Shown: positions 43,721 through 53,900 of the stretch, piece after piece | How positions within the stretch are numbered: the stretch's first letter is position 1 | Layout: each line of letters begins with the position of its first letter | Assembly: GCA_002350845.1 (NCBI GenBank) | Contig: DEFL01000062.1 | Location: 2,665 to 66,664, forward strand | Reading direction: 5' to 3' | Length of the DNA: 64,000 nucleotides | Source: Christensenella sp. UBA2853 | Lineage (GTDB): Bacteria > Bacillota > Clostridia > Christensenellales > Aristaeellaceae | Translations under genes and position numbers: made by a program | Notes under the pieces: model-generated | Database searches by the model: none | Told to the model about the DNA's origin: nothing | Seen by the model: only the letters and a program-made list of their open reading frames with translations

Positions 43721-44109
43721 CTTTGAAACCAATCCTTCCGTGTCGTGGTGTTTATGCCATCTTAGCCAGGAATTCCAAGCATTACAGCCGTTTTAAGTAT
43801 ATCACACACCGCATACCATATTCAGTGAGCATAACCGTAAAATAGCAAACTAAGCACCCGTACTGCAATCTTTTCTTTTCATGTTCTGCTCCATCTTTTT
43901 CGACGAAGATTATATTACATCCAAGCTTCTACCGCCAACGGAGGATTACTTCTCCATCACTGCAGTAACAACGTGTGGTTAGTGCACGAAAACATATAAA
44001 CCTGTATGCTTCCAAAACAAGGAGAATAAGCAGTTGCGGCGAATTCTGAATATGGTTGAGTTTGTCAACACAGACATCCTCAAAGATGCTTAACTGGAGG
44101 AAAGCCAGA
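43721..44109. other. Intergenic region with palindromic operator candidate
   Basis: Divergent region between the truncated gene and the lipoprotein gene. GTTGAGTTTGTCAACAC at 44055-44071 is identical to 14257-14273 (minus strand) before the MMPL gene. In both places it precedes the ribosome site by a short distance. I see no consensus promoter hexamers close by. Confidence 0.5.
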
Positions 44110-46113
44110 ATGGATAAATCACGGAAAAAGCTCGTGAAAATTGCAGCGATATTATCCGCAGGAATCATGCTGTTGACTGGATGTGCCACTCAGGACAAGG
44201 TCAATCCACCAGCATCTAGAGGCCAACAGACAACCTCCATGTCAACAGATAATGCTGTTCCCACTGAAGAGCCAACAGAAGCATTAACTTCAACTCCCAC
44301 AATCGAGGCAACAAATACCCCAACTCCTACCGCCGTAGTAACGGCAACGCCAGATCCGGTTAGTTTGCTCACTGATACCCAACGCAACTCTATTAACATG
44401 TTGAACTGGCTAACCTACCTTTCTCGTCAGATCAACGCCGAAAGCAACAATCGTCTTTATATAGAGGAGATTTATTCGTTGGTTGTCGACGAAACCGATC
44501 CCGAGATGGTTGATGAGGATACTCAAGAGAGACTGCGGGGTATCAGGCAGGCGTTAAACCGTTATCGAATGGCAAGTGTGAAGCGCGAACGTATCGAATA
44601 TCTTTTTGAGCAAAATAAGGCCTCTGCCATCAGATCTATCATCCCAAACCCAATGTCGATCATGTCTGCCGTTATGGCCCAAGATAAGAAAGCTTTGGCG
44701 ATGACCGTCGTCTACATGGCAATCAACTCAGTTACAAGCTACGTATCGGCTACCACCCAGAACGAACTGCAATATCTAAAAGATGGCTGGGAACTGGATG
44801 ACGCAGCCCGCGAAGTATTTGATGCTATAAGCTCCGACGCGTATGACTACATGGTGGACATGGTACGCGAATTTGAGCTACCTGGACGGATGTCTATCAC
44901 AGAGAAAGCCGTTAATGATTTTGTGTCATGGAAGAACAATGACAACATTGTTCGCCGTATCCGTTCTCTCGAATCAAACAAGGAAACTTATCAGGCTTTC
45001 GGGAGCTACTGGTTGCTTCTGGCAGAAAGCTATTTCGCGAATGGAGATTATGAAAAGTGCCTCTCCGCTGTCGACGCATATGAAGCACTGGATATAAAAA
45101 TCTTCAGACATGATACTGAATATGCGAAAATTCTCCCGTTGGCAGTTGCCGCTGCTCGCGAGGTTTTGCCGGATGCAGAATACATCGAACTCGCCAAGAG
45201 ATACACAGACACTATCATAAAGAACATCAACATTGCCGATTGGGAACTACGGTATTTCGCAGCACAAACCTATGCTGAACTCTATCGTATGACCGACGAT
45301 CAAGATTATCTCAAACTGGCCTTCCATCAGGCTCGTGACAATGTCAATTATCTAATTGACAAGCAAAATGAACTGAATGCGGCTTATCTCAAGAAAGTCG
45401 AAGACGTACCTGTTCCAGCCAGCGAAAAGGATAAGGAGGCCCAGATCAAAAAATACAATGAGCTCCGCAACGAAAAGCGTAAGACGGAGCTTCCGCCGAT
45501 TTATGAACCGCTACTTGCAAACTGCGATCTGTTGTTCATCATCGCTGATGAGCTTCAAATTACCTCCGAGGAGAAACAGGAAATCAATGCTTACTTGCAT
45601 AAGGATGGTCGCAGTATCTTCCTTGTAGATGCATTGGCTGATAAGTATCAGTTCCCAAGCAATGACGATGTCACAATAACGGGCAATGACTTGGTGCAGT
45701 TCAACGGAAAAGAGCTGGTTCTCCCGGCAAGCTGGTTGTCTGAAAGCTTCAAAGTGACCGCAGATATCAGCGGAATAGTACCCAGCACGATTGATAGTTC
45801 TCTTCTCTCGAACACTGTGCAAGTCATAGGTGAAGGCGAGAATGCAATGCTTTCCGTTAGCGATTGGGTCGTGACCAAAGTAGAAAGGAAGACCGAAGGC
45901 GAACTATCGACCTTTGTTGCTACGCTTTCGAGCAAGGCCGCCTCGAAGATCAGCTTTGCCGAGGGCAACTTGGTAAAGATTGCGATAACCCCACACGCTG
46001 ATTATCTGCCCGATTGCTATAAGCTGTCATATAGGGTGATTAACGCCAAACCGAACTGGTATGATCACGCTGCTTTCTGGAACAGCAATGTTGGGTTCGA
46101 GAGGGTGAAATAA
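44110..46113 (+). CDS. TPR-like surface lipoprotein of unknown function
   Basis: A 667-residue lipoprotein: basic N-terminus, hydrophobic helix, and lipobox LLTGC with Cys near residue 25. A Thr/Pro/Glu-rich stalk (PTEEPTEALTSTPTIEATNT) follows. Residues about 90-480 are helical with TPR-like hairpins (YWLLLAESYFANGDYEKCLSAVDAYEAL). The C-terminal 130 residues are beta-rich. Start 44110 follows TGGAGG. Its stop abuts the TTG start of the exported gene at 46114, so they form a two-gene operon. It may be a surface receptor or scaffold for that partner. No family recognised, and it is not a usual ICE conjugation gene. Confidence 0.75.
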   Translation: MDKSRKKLVKIAAILSAGIMLLTGCATQDKVNPPASRGQQTTSMSTDNAVPTEEPTEALTSTPTIEATNTPTPTAVVTATPDPVSLLTDTQRNSINMLNWLTYLSRQINAESNNRLYIEEIYSLVVDETDPEMVDEDTQERLRGIRQALNRYRMASVKRERIEYLFEQNKASAIRSIIPNPMSIMSAVMAQDKKALAMTVVYMAINSVTSYVSATTQNELQYLKDGWELDDAAREVFDAISSDAYDYMVDMVREFELPGRMSITEKAVNDFVSWKNNDNIVRRIRSLESNKETYQAFGSYWLLLAESYFANGDYEKCLSAVDAYEALDIKIFRHDTEYAKILPLAVAAAREVLPDAEYIELAKRYTDTIIKNINIADWELRYFAAQTYAELYRMTDDQDYLKLAFHQARDNVNYLIDKQNELNAAYLKKVEDVPVPASEKDKEAQIKKYNELRNEKRKTELPPIYEPLLANCDLLFIIADELQITSEEKQEINAYLHKDGRSIFLVDALADKYQFPSNDDVTITGNDLVQFNGKELVLPASWLSESFKVTADISGIVPSTIDSSLLSNTVQVIGEGENAMLSVSDWVVTKVERKTEGELSTFVATLSSKAASKISFAEGNLVKIAITPHADYLPDCYKLSYRVINAKPNWYDHAAFWNSNVGFERVK

Positions 46114-47001
46114 TTGAAGCGCAGACTTCTCGCCCTGTTGTTGACGATCTGCTTATGCCTACAGCTACCAATAGCGGCATTTGCATCGGGTCGCACAGTT
46201 CATGATAAGCACCTCGAATCAGTGGTGTTCGGTCGCTCGAATTATCACGTTGCACAGGAAACTAAACAGAAAGAAGCCATCGAGGTATTGGAATGTGCCG
46301 CTTATCTTTGCCCAGATCAATACAATGAAGAAGGCCAGACTTATCTCGACAAGCTCCACACTTACGGTGTTCCTGGCATTCCGGCAAGCATTGGAGAGAT
46401 TGACTTCTCGAGTAACTATACTCACCGCAAATATTCGCATCTTGGTTGGGTGCCAGTAATGCAGCCTGAAAAGGGAAACTGGGAAATCCGTAAGAACCTT
46501 CTTCTTGCAACGGTAAATAAAGTCTTTGACTTTGGCTTCTTAACTGATCCTGTCCTTATCCCCGGCCTCCAAGTGCCATATACGGCACAGTGCGATGCGT
46601 TCAGTGCATTGCTTTACTATACACATATCCTTGGCGATGTAATCGTCCTAAAGGATTATGCGCAGTATAAAAAGGAAGGATCATATGTCCTCCCGCTTGC
46701 ACGTGACCATGCTGACGCTAACAACCCCGACATTCTTTGGGATCTGTCAACCATTTACCTGCCTAAACTATTTTCTGACAACACAAAACAAACGGATGAG
46801 TTTAAGCTGCTTATGAACAAACTGGACGACTTGGCACAGAAAGCTCGGAAGCTCGTCGGACAGCCCGGTGGCATCAATAGCGAAGAACGCTTCATAGAAT
46901 ATAAAGCTTACGGCGAAGAACTCATGAAGATCCTTAAGGACCATATTTCCGGGTTGCTCTGGCAAGAACAGTTCTTTAAGGCGGTTTTCCCAGCAGAATA
47001 A
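46114..47001 (+). CDS. Exported helical protein, possible metal-dependent hydrolase
   Basis: A 295-residue protein starting at TTG right after the lipoprotein stop (TAATTG), with GAGGG upstream. The signal peptide KRRLLALLLTICLCLQLPIAAFA is followed by SG. The mature part is His-rich and helical: HRKYSHLGW near residue 108, CDAFSALLYYTHILGDVIVLKDY near residue 180 and ARDHADANNP. The H..GD word inside a helix recalls zinc-dependent phospholipase C / S1-P1 nuclease folds, but the whole ligand set is not evident. I treat the enzyme idea as weak. It is probably secreted and bound by the lipoprotein partner. Confidence 0.7.
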   Translation: MKRRLLALLLTICLCLQLPIAAFASGRTVHDKHLESVVFGRSNYHVAQETKQKEAIEVLECAAYLCPDQYNEEGQTYLDKLHTYGVPGIPASIGEIDFSSNYTHRKYSHLGWVPVMQPEKGNWEIRKNLLLATVNKVFDFGFLTDPVLIPGLQVPYTAQCDAFSALLYYTHILGDVIVLKDYAQYKKEGSYVLPLARDHADANNPDILWDLSTIYLPKLFSDNTKQTDEFKLLMNKLDDLAQKARKLVGQPGGINSEERFIEYKAYGEELMKILKDHISGLLWQEQFFKAVFPAE

Positions 47002-47159
47002 GTCTTTTCGGGATAATAGTGGCAAGCAATGCATCGTTATTAACTTCTGCAAAAGCTTGTTGGTAGGCTCTGCCCCCAAGCCCCTGAAAACCAGAGCTGA
47101 AGCTCTGTGGTTGTGTCGTATTCCTGCGTCATTCAACCTTCTGGCTGCGCCTGAAATTC

Positions 47160-47218
47160 AAAAAAGAAAAGCCCCTGTGTCAGTTATGCTGCTGCGAACA
47201 GCATCTGACACAGGGGCT
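47160..47218 (-). terminator. Strong terminator of the ICE operon
   Basis: AGCCCCTGTGTCAG (read leftward from 47218) pairs perfectly over 14 bases with CTGACACAGGGGCT, with a second ATGCTG/CAGCAT stem at the tip, then TTTTCTTTTTT. It begins four bases after the relaxase stop codon. Confidence 0.95.
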
Positions 47219-47221
47219 CTG

Positions 47222-48628
47222 TTATCGTTCCGGGATCTCTTCCCGTCGGAGATCTTTCTCTTCTGGCAGGTAGTCCCGTTCAAGAATATCAAAATTATAC
47301 TTGATGTGATTCAGTGTTGTAAGTTTCGGTTTCAGTCCTGCGAGCGCAGCATCATCAGCTTCTTTCTCCGATTTCAGCGCGTCATATTCGGCAGATAGCT
47401 CCTTCAGCGTAGGCATCTTTCCCTCAACAGAGGAATAGACGGCCTGCGCTTTTTTGTGATCTTCGATCTCTGCCCGATGCTCATTGTAGAATTTCGGAGA
47501 CCAGCCTGAAGCCTTATACTGCGCATAAACGTCCTTCGTCCGCCTGTAATCCCGGATCGCTTGACGGAGTTGGTTGATCTCTTTCATGCGGTTTTGCTTC
47601 TCACGAATTGAGACATGCAGAGCGTTTCGCTCTGACCTCAGTGAACTGATCTGATCATCAAGCTCCTCGATAGATCCGATGTTATGCTCTTTCAGGAAAA
47701 TAATCGACTGAGCCTTCGCATCAATATTGTTGCGCTCAGCCCACACGATGTAGCCTCGCCCCTTCCTTCCGCCTCTGAGCTTTGTTTCAATATCGACCAG
47801 CCGTTTAACCTGACTGTAGGTATATTCACTCCTTGGGATTTTCTGAATGTGAACATGTTGACCTTCGAGCGTTTTCCTCAAAGCTGCTTCAGAGTATTCA
47901 GCACCGAGACTGTCCAGACGAATATAACGCTCGCCACCGGGCGGCTTAATGCTAATATGCGCTCCTCGTTTAATCAGACATCCTGCTTCTTCCATCATCT
48001 GTATGAGCGCATCAAATCCATCTGGCTGCATCCACAGTGCCGCATCAATCGTGAATCGCAGAGAATCTCTACTCGTCAATTGGGCTTGATCACCCTCCCA
48101 CTTATCATACGAAACAGTTTTATTCTGTGGATTTTTCACAACTGAAAGATGATGTTCACGGCAGAGTTCATCGCTGATCTCAGCAACAAGGCGGCTGGAG
48201 TTCCACACATTTCTGAATTTATGGGAGCAGTCCAATGCGGTTGCACAGAAGACAATATGATTATGAATGTGCTTACGGTCCGTATGTGTCGCCACAATGA
48301 AAGCGTGTTCTCCATGAAGAAGACGTTCAGCCAACTCATATCCAATCTGATTTGCCTCCTCCGCCGACACTTCACCTGGCTTAAAAGACTGCCGGAGCTG
48401 GTACGCAATCACTTCGTTTTGTTTTCCGCCGCCGATCCTGTCGATGTACTCATTCCGTGCCATCAGGAACTCATGATCCGCTGATTCCGGAGCGCAGGCA
48501 TAGGATGAAATGAATTCTCCGTTCTCCGTCTTGTCCGGATTTTTTACATAATCGATCCGGGCCTTCATACACTGAGCAATCGTTTTGCCCTTATTGATGT
48601 GCATCGGAATGATGCGTGTCGTTGCCAT
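47222..48628 (-). CDS. MOBP-type relaxase (MobA/VirD2-like)
   Basis: A 468-residue conjugative relaxase that nicks oriT and stays covalently bound to the 5' end of the transferred strand. The three-His metal motif reads THTDRKHIHNHIVF near residue 114; ISSYACAPESADHEF and IAYQLRQSF precede it. A zinc- or DNA-binding middle part and a long coiled coil (NALHVSIREKQNRMKEINQL) follow. Start 48628 has GGAGG five bases upstream; the frame extends 15 codons further without a site. It is the last gene of the operon. It ends RREEIPER, the E-R terminus shared with five other proteins of this element. Confidence 0.94.
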   Translation of the reverse strand: MATTRIIPMHINKGKTIAQCMKARIDYVKNPDKTENGEFISSYACAPESADHEFLMARNEYIDRIGGGKQNEVIAYQLRQSFKPGEVSAEEANQIGYELAERLLHGEHAFIVATHTDRKHIHNHIVFCATALDCSHKFRNVWNSSRLVAEISDELCREHHLSVVKNPQNKTVSYDKWEGDQAQLTSRDSLRFTIDAALWMQPDGFDALIQMMEEAGCLIKRGAHISIKPPGGERYIRLDSLGAEYSEAALRKTLEGQHVHIQKIPRSEYTYSQVKRLVDIETKLRGGRKGRGYIVWAERNNIDAKAQSIIFLKEHNIGSIEELDDQISSLRSERNALHVSIREKQNRMKEINQLRQAIRDYRRTKDVYAQYKASGWSPKFYNEHRAEIEDHKKAQAVYSSVEGKMPTLKELSAEYDALKSEKEADDAALAGLKPKLTTLNHIKYNFDILERDYLPEEKDLRREEIPER

Positions 48629-48698
48629 GGGCACCTCCATAAAAAGAAAAGCGGCGATCTGTGATTCACACAAACCGCCGTCGTGTTACTGCTGATTG

Positions 48699-48989
48699 TC
48701 AGCAGAGAAGTCCTTCAAAGAACCCAAGAATGTGATCCATTCTGTTCAGCAGGAAGTTCGCAACTGCCGGAAGTCCAATCGGACTCGCCAGCAATGCGAG
48801 CACCATAAAGGCAATACCATTCTGCCAGTACCCGATCGCAAACTCGATGACAGAGAGGACAGCAAACAGTCCAACCGCCAATCCGATGACCGCCGAGGCG
48901 ATAGAAGAGATGAATGCAGCCAGGCCGAGCATCAATCTTGCGACCAGCATAAAGGGTGTCAGTGCGATTCTCAGTGTGCGCTTCATCAT
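48699..48989 (-). CDS. CD1845-family small membrane protein
   Basis: A 97-residue protein with two long hydrophobic segments (LMLGLAAFISSIASAVIGLAVG; IAFMVLALLASPIGLPAVANF) and a basic start (MMKRTLRIALTPFML). It matches the CD1845 family of ICE-encoded membrane proteins by pattern and by its fixed place between mobC and the relaxase. Role unknown; a link between the relaxosome and the membrane is possible. GGAGG lies eight bases before the ATG. Confidence 0.75.
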   Translation of the reverse strand: MMKRTLRIALTPFMLVARLMLGLAAFISSIASAVIGLAVGLFAVLSVIEFAIGYWQNGIAFMVLALLASPIGLPAVANFLLNRMDHILGFFEGLLC

Positions 48990-49001
48990 TTTCTTTTCCT
49001 C

Positions 49002-49343
49002 CTATTTGTCGGCGTGATCCAGCCGTGCCAGGATCTTTCGGAAGATATTCCAGATCTCTTCGACCCAATGCCGGATATCATCAATTTCAGTTTCGTAGAT
49101 CGAACCCTGCTCATGAAGGCTTTTCGCCATCTGATTGACGTTATTCGTCAGATTCTTCAGCAGTCGGATTGTTTCCCTGATCTCCGGAAGATCCAGCTTC
49201 AGCATATAGCCATTCAGGATCATCACCCGGAAGAAGGTGGATTTGTTTTTGATTCCGAAGAGATTCATCTTCTTTTGGATCACTTCATTCTCAGCCTCAG
49301 TCGTAGCGAAGCTGTGAATAACAAGGTTGTTTTTCCTCGTCAT
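49002..49343 (-). CDS. MobC-like relaxosome accessory protein
   Basis: A 113-residue basic protein with VIHSFATTEAENEVIQKKMN at the start (ribbon-helix-helix-like) and LLKNLTNNVNQMAKSLHEQG near residue 62, the bacterial mobilisation MobC signature. Such proteins bind oriT and help the relaxase nick. The best ribosome site is the GGAG inside the last codons (ATGGAGCGA) of the preceding gene, six bases away, so the two are coupled. Confidence 0.85.
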   Translation of the reverse strand: MTRKNNLVIHSFATTEAENEVIQKKMNLFGIKNKSTFFRVMILNGYMLKLDLPEIRETIRLLKNLTNNVNQMAKSLHEQGSIYETEIDDIRHWVEEIWNIFRKILARLDHADK

Positions 49344-49348
49344 GATTA

Positions 49349-49828
49349 TTATCGCTCCATGCTATTCTTCCTGCAACTCTGTCGCCGGGACAAATTCACG
49401 ATTTCGAGTTCAGGCTTCACGATGGGTTTCAGCCCGAAGGCAGCGGAGATTTTCTCTACAGCCTGATCGCGCATTGCCTCCATGCCGGCAGCAAGTGCAT
49501 TCGCTTCATCCTTTGTCAGAAGCGTAAGCCGTTCGTCTTCTGCCCGGACAATCATCACGTTGCCGACGATTGCGTCTCCGTGACGGTCTGCACCATACAG
49601 ATCACTGGCAAGACAGTTGATTGAAACCGGACCCTTTTTGAGCTTGCCTTCCTCGTCGATCAGCATCAGATATCCATCCTTGGCCAGTGGCTCAGCCTCC
49701 ACTAGCTCGATCCATTCACAGCCAATGGTGCCGCGGGCAATCTCAAAAAGTTCTTCCTGAGGATCACATTCCAGTGTCTTGATTTCCTGTGTGTCGGTCA
49801 GCATGACCGCAAATTTCTTTTCGTCCAT
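49349..49828 (-). CDS. DUF3846 domain protein
   Basis: A 159-residue protein with the DUF3846 pattern: GCEWIELVEAEPL near residue 36, MLIDEEGKLKKGPVSINCLASDLYGADRHGDAIVGNVMIVR. The family is common in clostridial ICEs and phages, with no known activity. GAGGAGGG precedes the ATG. The C-terminus is RRQSCRKNSMER, one of the six E-R ends. Its ATG-GAG codons double as the ribosome site of the next gene. Confidence 0.85.
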   Translation of the reverse strand: MDEKKFAVMLTDTQEIKTLECDPQEELFEIARGTIGCEWIELVEAEPLAKDGYLMLIDEEGKLKKGPVSINCLASDLYGADRHGDAIVGNVMIVRAEDERLTLLTKDEANALAAGMEAMRDQAVEKISAAFGLKPIVKPELEIVNLSRRQSCRKNSMER

Positions 49829-49840
49829 TCGGATCCCTCC

Positions 49841-50920
49841 TCAGCGTTCCATGCTGTGCGTTTTCTTTTTCTGTGGCTTTGCTGATGCGACAGCCTCCGC
49901 CACAGGAGTGCTTACTTCCTTACCGGCAGATTGCTCCAGTTCCCGGATCTTCTGCCGGGCCAGGTTGATGAACCCGTCCAGAATCGCGGGATGGGATGTC
50001 ACCGCATAGTTATCTCTGCGATCAAAGCCCAGATCGTCTTTGGCTTCCGGGAAGTCAAAGGTGAAGGCCCAATCCTTATTGGCAGAAGAAAAGCGGCCGT
50101 CCCAAGATTTCACCTGAACTGTCGCCGCAAGCACAAGGCTGACCCGTTCCGGGCCGTACTTCTCCATCACTTCATCGATACATTTCCGATCCAGTCGGAA
50201 ACCGTCAAAGTGACTGGAAATGGCCCTCTCAATATCCTTCTTGCAGTCGATATTCGCCCAGTGGGATGCCTTGAACTGTTCAAGTTCCCCAAACTTGCGG
50301 GCATGGCTGCCGGATTCATGATAAATCGGTGTATTGATCATCGGTTCCATCAGGTGACCCTCCTGTTCACGTTTTGTGCTGATGATTTCATCAGCGATCT
50401 GCTTTTTATCTGCGTCTGTGCCTTCCTGCAGCACATCCAGCTCATACTCTGTCAGCTCCAGCTGCGCTATAGCGTCCAGAAAAAGCGGATGCCATTCTTC
50501 CTCCGGGGATTTCGGCGCATACTGTTCCCGCTGCATGACCAGCTGGTTTCTGTAATCCGTCAGCTCACGAAAGCAATAAGACAGCCTGTGATCCATGATC
50601 TCATCAGAACTGATCTCATGGACTCTTCTGACCGGGCGGACAGGCTGATGCTCGTCATACTGAATGCCGAAATCATCCGCCAGCTTCAGCGCCGCTTCTC
50701 TGGGAGACAGACTGAAAAGGCGGCCGGTGAAATTGATCACATCACCGTCCGCCTGGCATCCAAAGCAGTGAAAGCGTTTATCAACCTTCATGCTTGGATT
50801 CCTGTCATTGTGGAAAGGGCATCTGCACATGCCTCCGTGACCCACCTTCAGGCCGTAGCGCTCAGCAGCCTGAAGGGTGGTCACATTATCCTTCACTGTT
50901 TCAAATAGCGTCATACGCAT
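49841..50920 (-). CDS. CHC2 zinc-finger (primase-type) protein fused to DUF3849
   Basis: A 359-residue protein. The first 100 residues are a DnaG-type zinc finger: CRCPFHNDRNPSMKV and FHCFGCQADGDVINF, the CHC2 motif that binds single-stranded DNA for primer synthesis. No TOPRIM catalytic domain follows. Instead, after a helical linker, residues about 200-310 match DUF3849 (PIYHESGSHARKFGELEQFK; YGPERVSLVLAATVQVKSWDGRF). Its ATG lies in the stop of the giant gene (TGATG), so it is translated by re-initiation. It ends KKKTHSMER. Confidence 0.85.
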   Translation of the reverse strand: MRMTLFETVKDNVTTLQAAERYGLKVGHGGMCRCPFHNDRNPSMKVDKRFHCFGCQADGDVINFTGRLFSLSPREAALKLADDFGIQYDEHQPVRPVRRVHEISSDEIMDHRLSYCFRELTDYRNQLVMQREQYAPKSPEEEWHPLFLDAIAQLELTEYELDVLQEGTDADKKQIADEIISTKREQEGHLMEPMINTPIYHESGSHARKFGELEQFKASHWANIDCKKDIERAISSHFDGFRLDRKCIDEVMEKYGPERVSLVLAATVQVKSWDGRFSSANKDWAFTFDFPEAKDDLGFDRRDNYAVTSHPAILDGFINLARQKIRELEQSAGKEVSTPVAEAVASAKPQKKKTHSMER

Positions 50921-53900
50921 CACCGTTCCTGTTCCGGCTTCTTCTTTTCCGGCTGTGCCGCGGGACGATCCAGATTCAGCTTTGCATCCAGCTCAGCCAA
51001 ACGGGCGCTCTTGGTTTTCAGCTCATCTTCCTGCGGGAAGGGCTTGCCCAGCTCTGCCTTCGCGGTGCTCATCTGCTGATTCAGATCATTCAGTTTGTTT
51101 TCCACATTCTGAATGCGTCTCGGAATTCCAGCCAGAGCATTATCGATTCTCGTGATGTTGCCGCGCGGGTCAGAACCCAGCTCCACCTGATGTGACATAG
51201 CTCCCTTCAGGGTCAGCTGGTACATCTGAGACAGAGGATTGTACATGACGCTCATGGAGAAGCCGCGATACTCGCCAAGAGCATGCTCCTTCTCATTGCT
51301 CACATGCTTGCAGGCATCCAGGATCGCCTCGCCGGCATCCTTGGCTTCGGTGAAGATTTCACCGCCAATCGTCATGCCAATGAAGTCCTTTTCCGGCAGC
51401 GGATGTGCGGCAGCTGTCGCCAGATCCTGCTCAAAGCCGGACAGGTAGCCCTTGTTGCGCTCAATCTCCTGCGGGAAGTATTTCAGCAACCGGTCTTCCA
51501 GACGATACTGCTGGCTCTGGTGATCTGCCTTCATCAGGCGAAGACGAGCCACATCCACATCCAGATCCATCTTTTCCTTGATCGCCGGATCCCCAGCGCA
51601 CAGGGCTTTGATTTCCGCGTAGGACAAAGCTGCTTCATCAATGTCATCGCAGGAGCGCACAGGGCTCTTGCTCGTCATGATCTGCGAAATGAACTTCTGC
51701 TTGTTCTCCACCGTCTGCCAGAGATAGGAATCGAAGGTGCCTTCCGTTGCGTACCGATAGATCTGAACATCCGGATTCATGTTGCCCTGACGGACAATAC
51801 GACCGGAGCGCTGCTCCAGATCCCCGGGACGCCAGGGGCAGTCCAGATCGTGAAGGGCAATCAGCCGATCCTGGCAGTTGGTGCCCGCACCCATCTTGGC
51901 AGTACTGCCGATCAGCACACGAACCTGTCCGGCGCGAACCTTGGCAAAAAGCTCTTTCTTTTTCACTTCGGTATTGGCGTCGTGAATGAAAGCGATCTCT
52001 TCAGGCGGCACGCCACGGGCGATCAGCTTGCTCCGGATATCCTCATACACATTGAAGTCACTCACGACCGCTTCGCTGGATGAACCGGCCAATTCCGTCA
52101 GATCATCGACTGGTTCCAGCGGCGGAAGTTCATCTTCGTCCCTGGGACTATCTGTCTTTTCCGCTGTATCTGTCTGCGGGGATGTTCTCTCCATGCCCTT
52201 CGGGGTAGAGATGTCGCAGAATACCAGCTGTGTCAGCCGGTCGTCTGTGCCTTCCTGCCAAATGCGGAAGATGTTTTTGACGCAGGCATTGACCTTGCTC
52301 CCCGGGTCATCCGGCAGCAGAGGATTGATCAGGCGCTGATCCAACCCCAGCTTTCTTCCGTCGCTGGTAATCTTCAGCATGTTGTCCACCCTCGGATCAA
52401 CGCTGCCGGAGTGTACCTTCCCGGCACGCTCGGACAGGCTCTGCACCATAGCCTTCTGGATTTCTGTCGGCTGAACGACAACGGTCTCATAGTGCGGTGT
52501 CGGCGTAGGCAGCTTCAGCTGATCCGCCGTTTTGATGTCCGCGACCTCCTTGAACATCGACATCAGCTCAGGAAGGTTGAAGAACTTGCTGAAACGGGTT
52601 CGTGCCCGGTAACCCGTTCCCTCCGGAGCCAGCTCAATGGCTGTGGAAGTCTCACCGAAGGTAGAAGCCCAGGCATCGAAGTGGGTCATGTTGTTCCTCT
52701 TCAGGGTGCCGTACTGCAGATACCGCTGCATGGTGTACATCTCCGTCATGCTGTTGCTGATGGGAGTACCGGTCGCGAAGATCACGCCGCGTCCTCCGGT
52801 CAGCTCATCCATATACCGGCATTTCAGGAACATGTCCGTGGATTTCTGCGCTTCGGAAGTGGAAAGACCGGCTACATTCCGCATTTTCGTCGTCAGGAAG
52901 AGGTTCTTGTAAGCATGCGCCTCGTCCACAAAGAGGCGATCCACCCCCAGCTCCTCAAAGGTAACCACGTCATCCTTCCGTTCTTCGGCCTGCAGCTTCC
53001 GCAGCCGGCCTTCCAGCTGCTTACGGGTGCGCTCCATCTGCTTGATGGAGAACTGCTCACCCCGCATGAACTTCAGCTCCTGGATGCCCTGGGTGATCTC
53101 CTCAATCTGCTCCTGCAGAAGGCGTTCCTGCCGTGCCTTTGACATGGGGATCTTCTCAAACTGGCTGTGACCGATAATGATCGCGTCATAGTCGCCGGTA
53201 GCAATCCGGGAGCAGAAACGGCGGCGGTTATTCTTCTCAAAATCCTTTTTGGTTGTGACCAGGATCTTGGCAGACGGATACAGGCGCAGGAATTCAGAGG
53301 CCCACTGCTCAGTCAGGTGATTGGGCACCACGAACATGGATTTGCTGCACAGGCCAAGCCGCTTGCTCTCCATGGCGGAAGCAACCATCTCATAGGTCTT
53401 GCCAGCTCCGACCACATGAGCCAGCAGCGTGTTGCCGCCATAGAGCGTGTGCGCAATCGCATTCCGCTGATGCTCTCTGAGCACAATCTCCGGATTCATG
53501 CCGGAGAAGGTAATGTGCTGCCCGTCATACTCACGGGGACGGACGCTGTTGAACAGCTCATTGTATTTGGAGACGAGCGCGTCCCTCCGGTACGGATCCT
53601 TCCAGATCCAGTCACGGAAAGCGTCCTTGATGGCCTGCTGCTTTTGCTGCGCCAGTGTCGTTGCTTTCTGATTCAGCACGCGCTTTTCCTTGCCCTCGGC
53701 ATCCTCGATGGTATCGTAGATGCGGACATCCCGGAGATTCAGCGTATCTTCCAGAATTCGCAGACCGCTGGCCCGATCCGTACCGTAGGTCAGATTGTTT
53801 GGAACGTTGTTGTAGGAAAGAACGTTTTTCCCGTTGATGCGCCATTCCGATGTGAAGTTGGAATACTGCACCTGAACCGCACGGCGCTGATAGAACGGGA

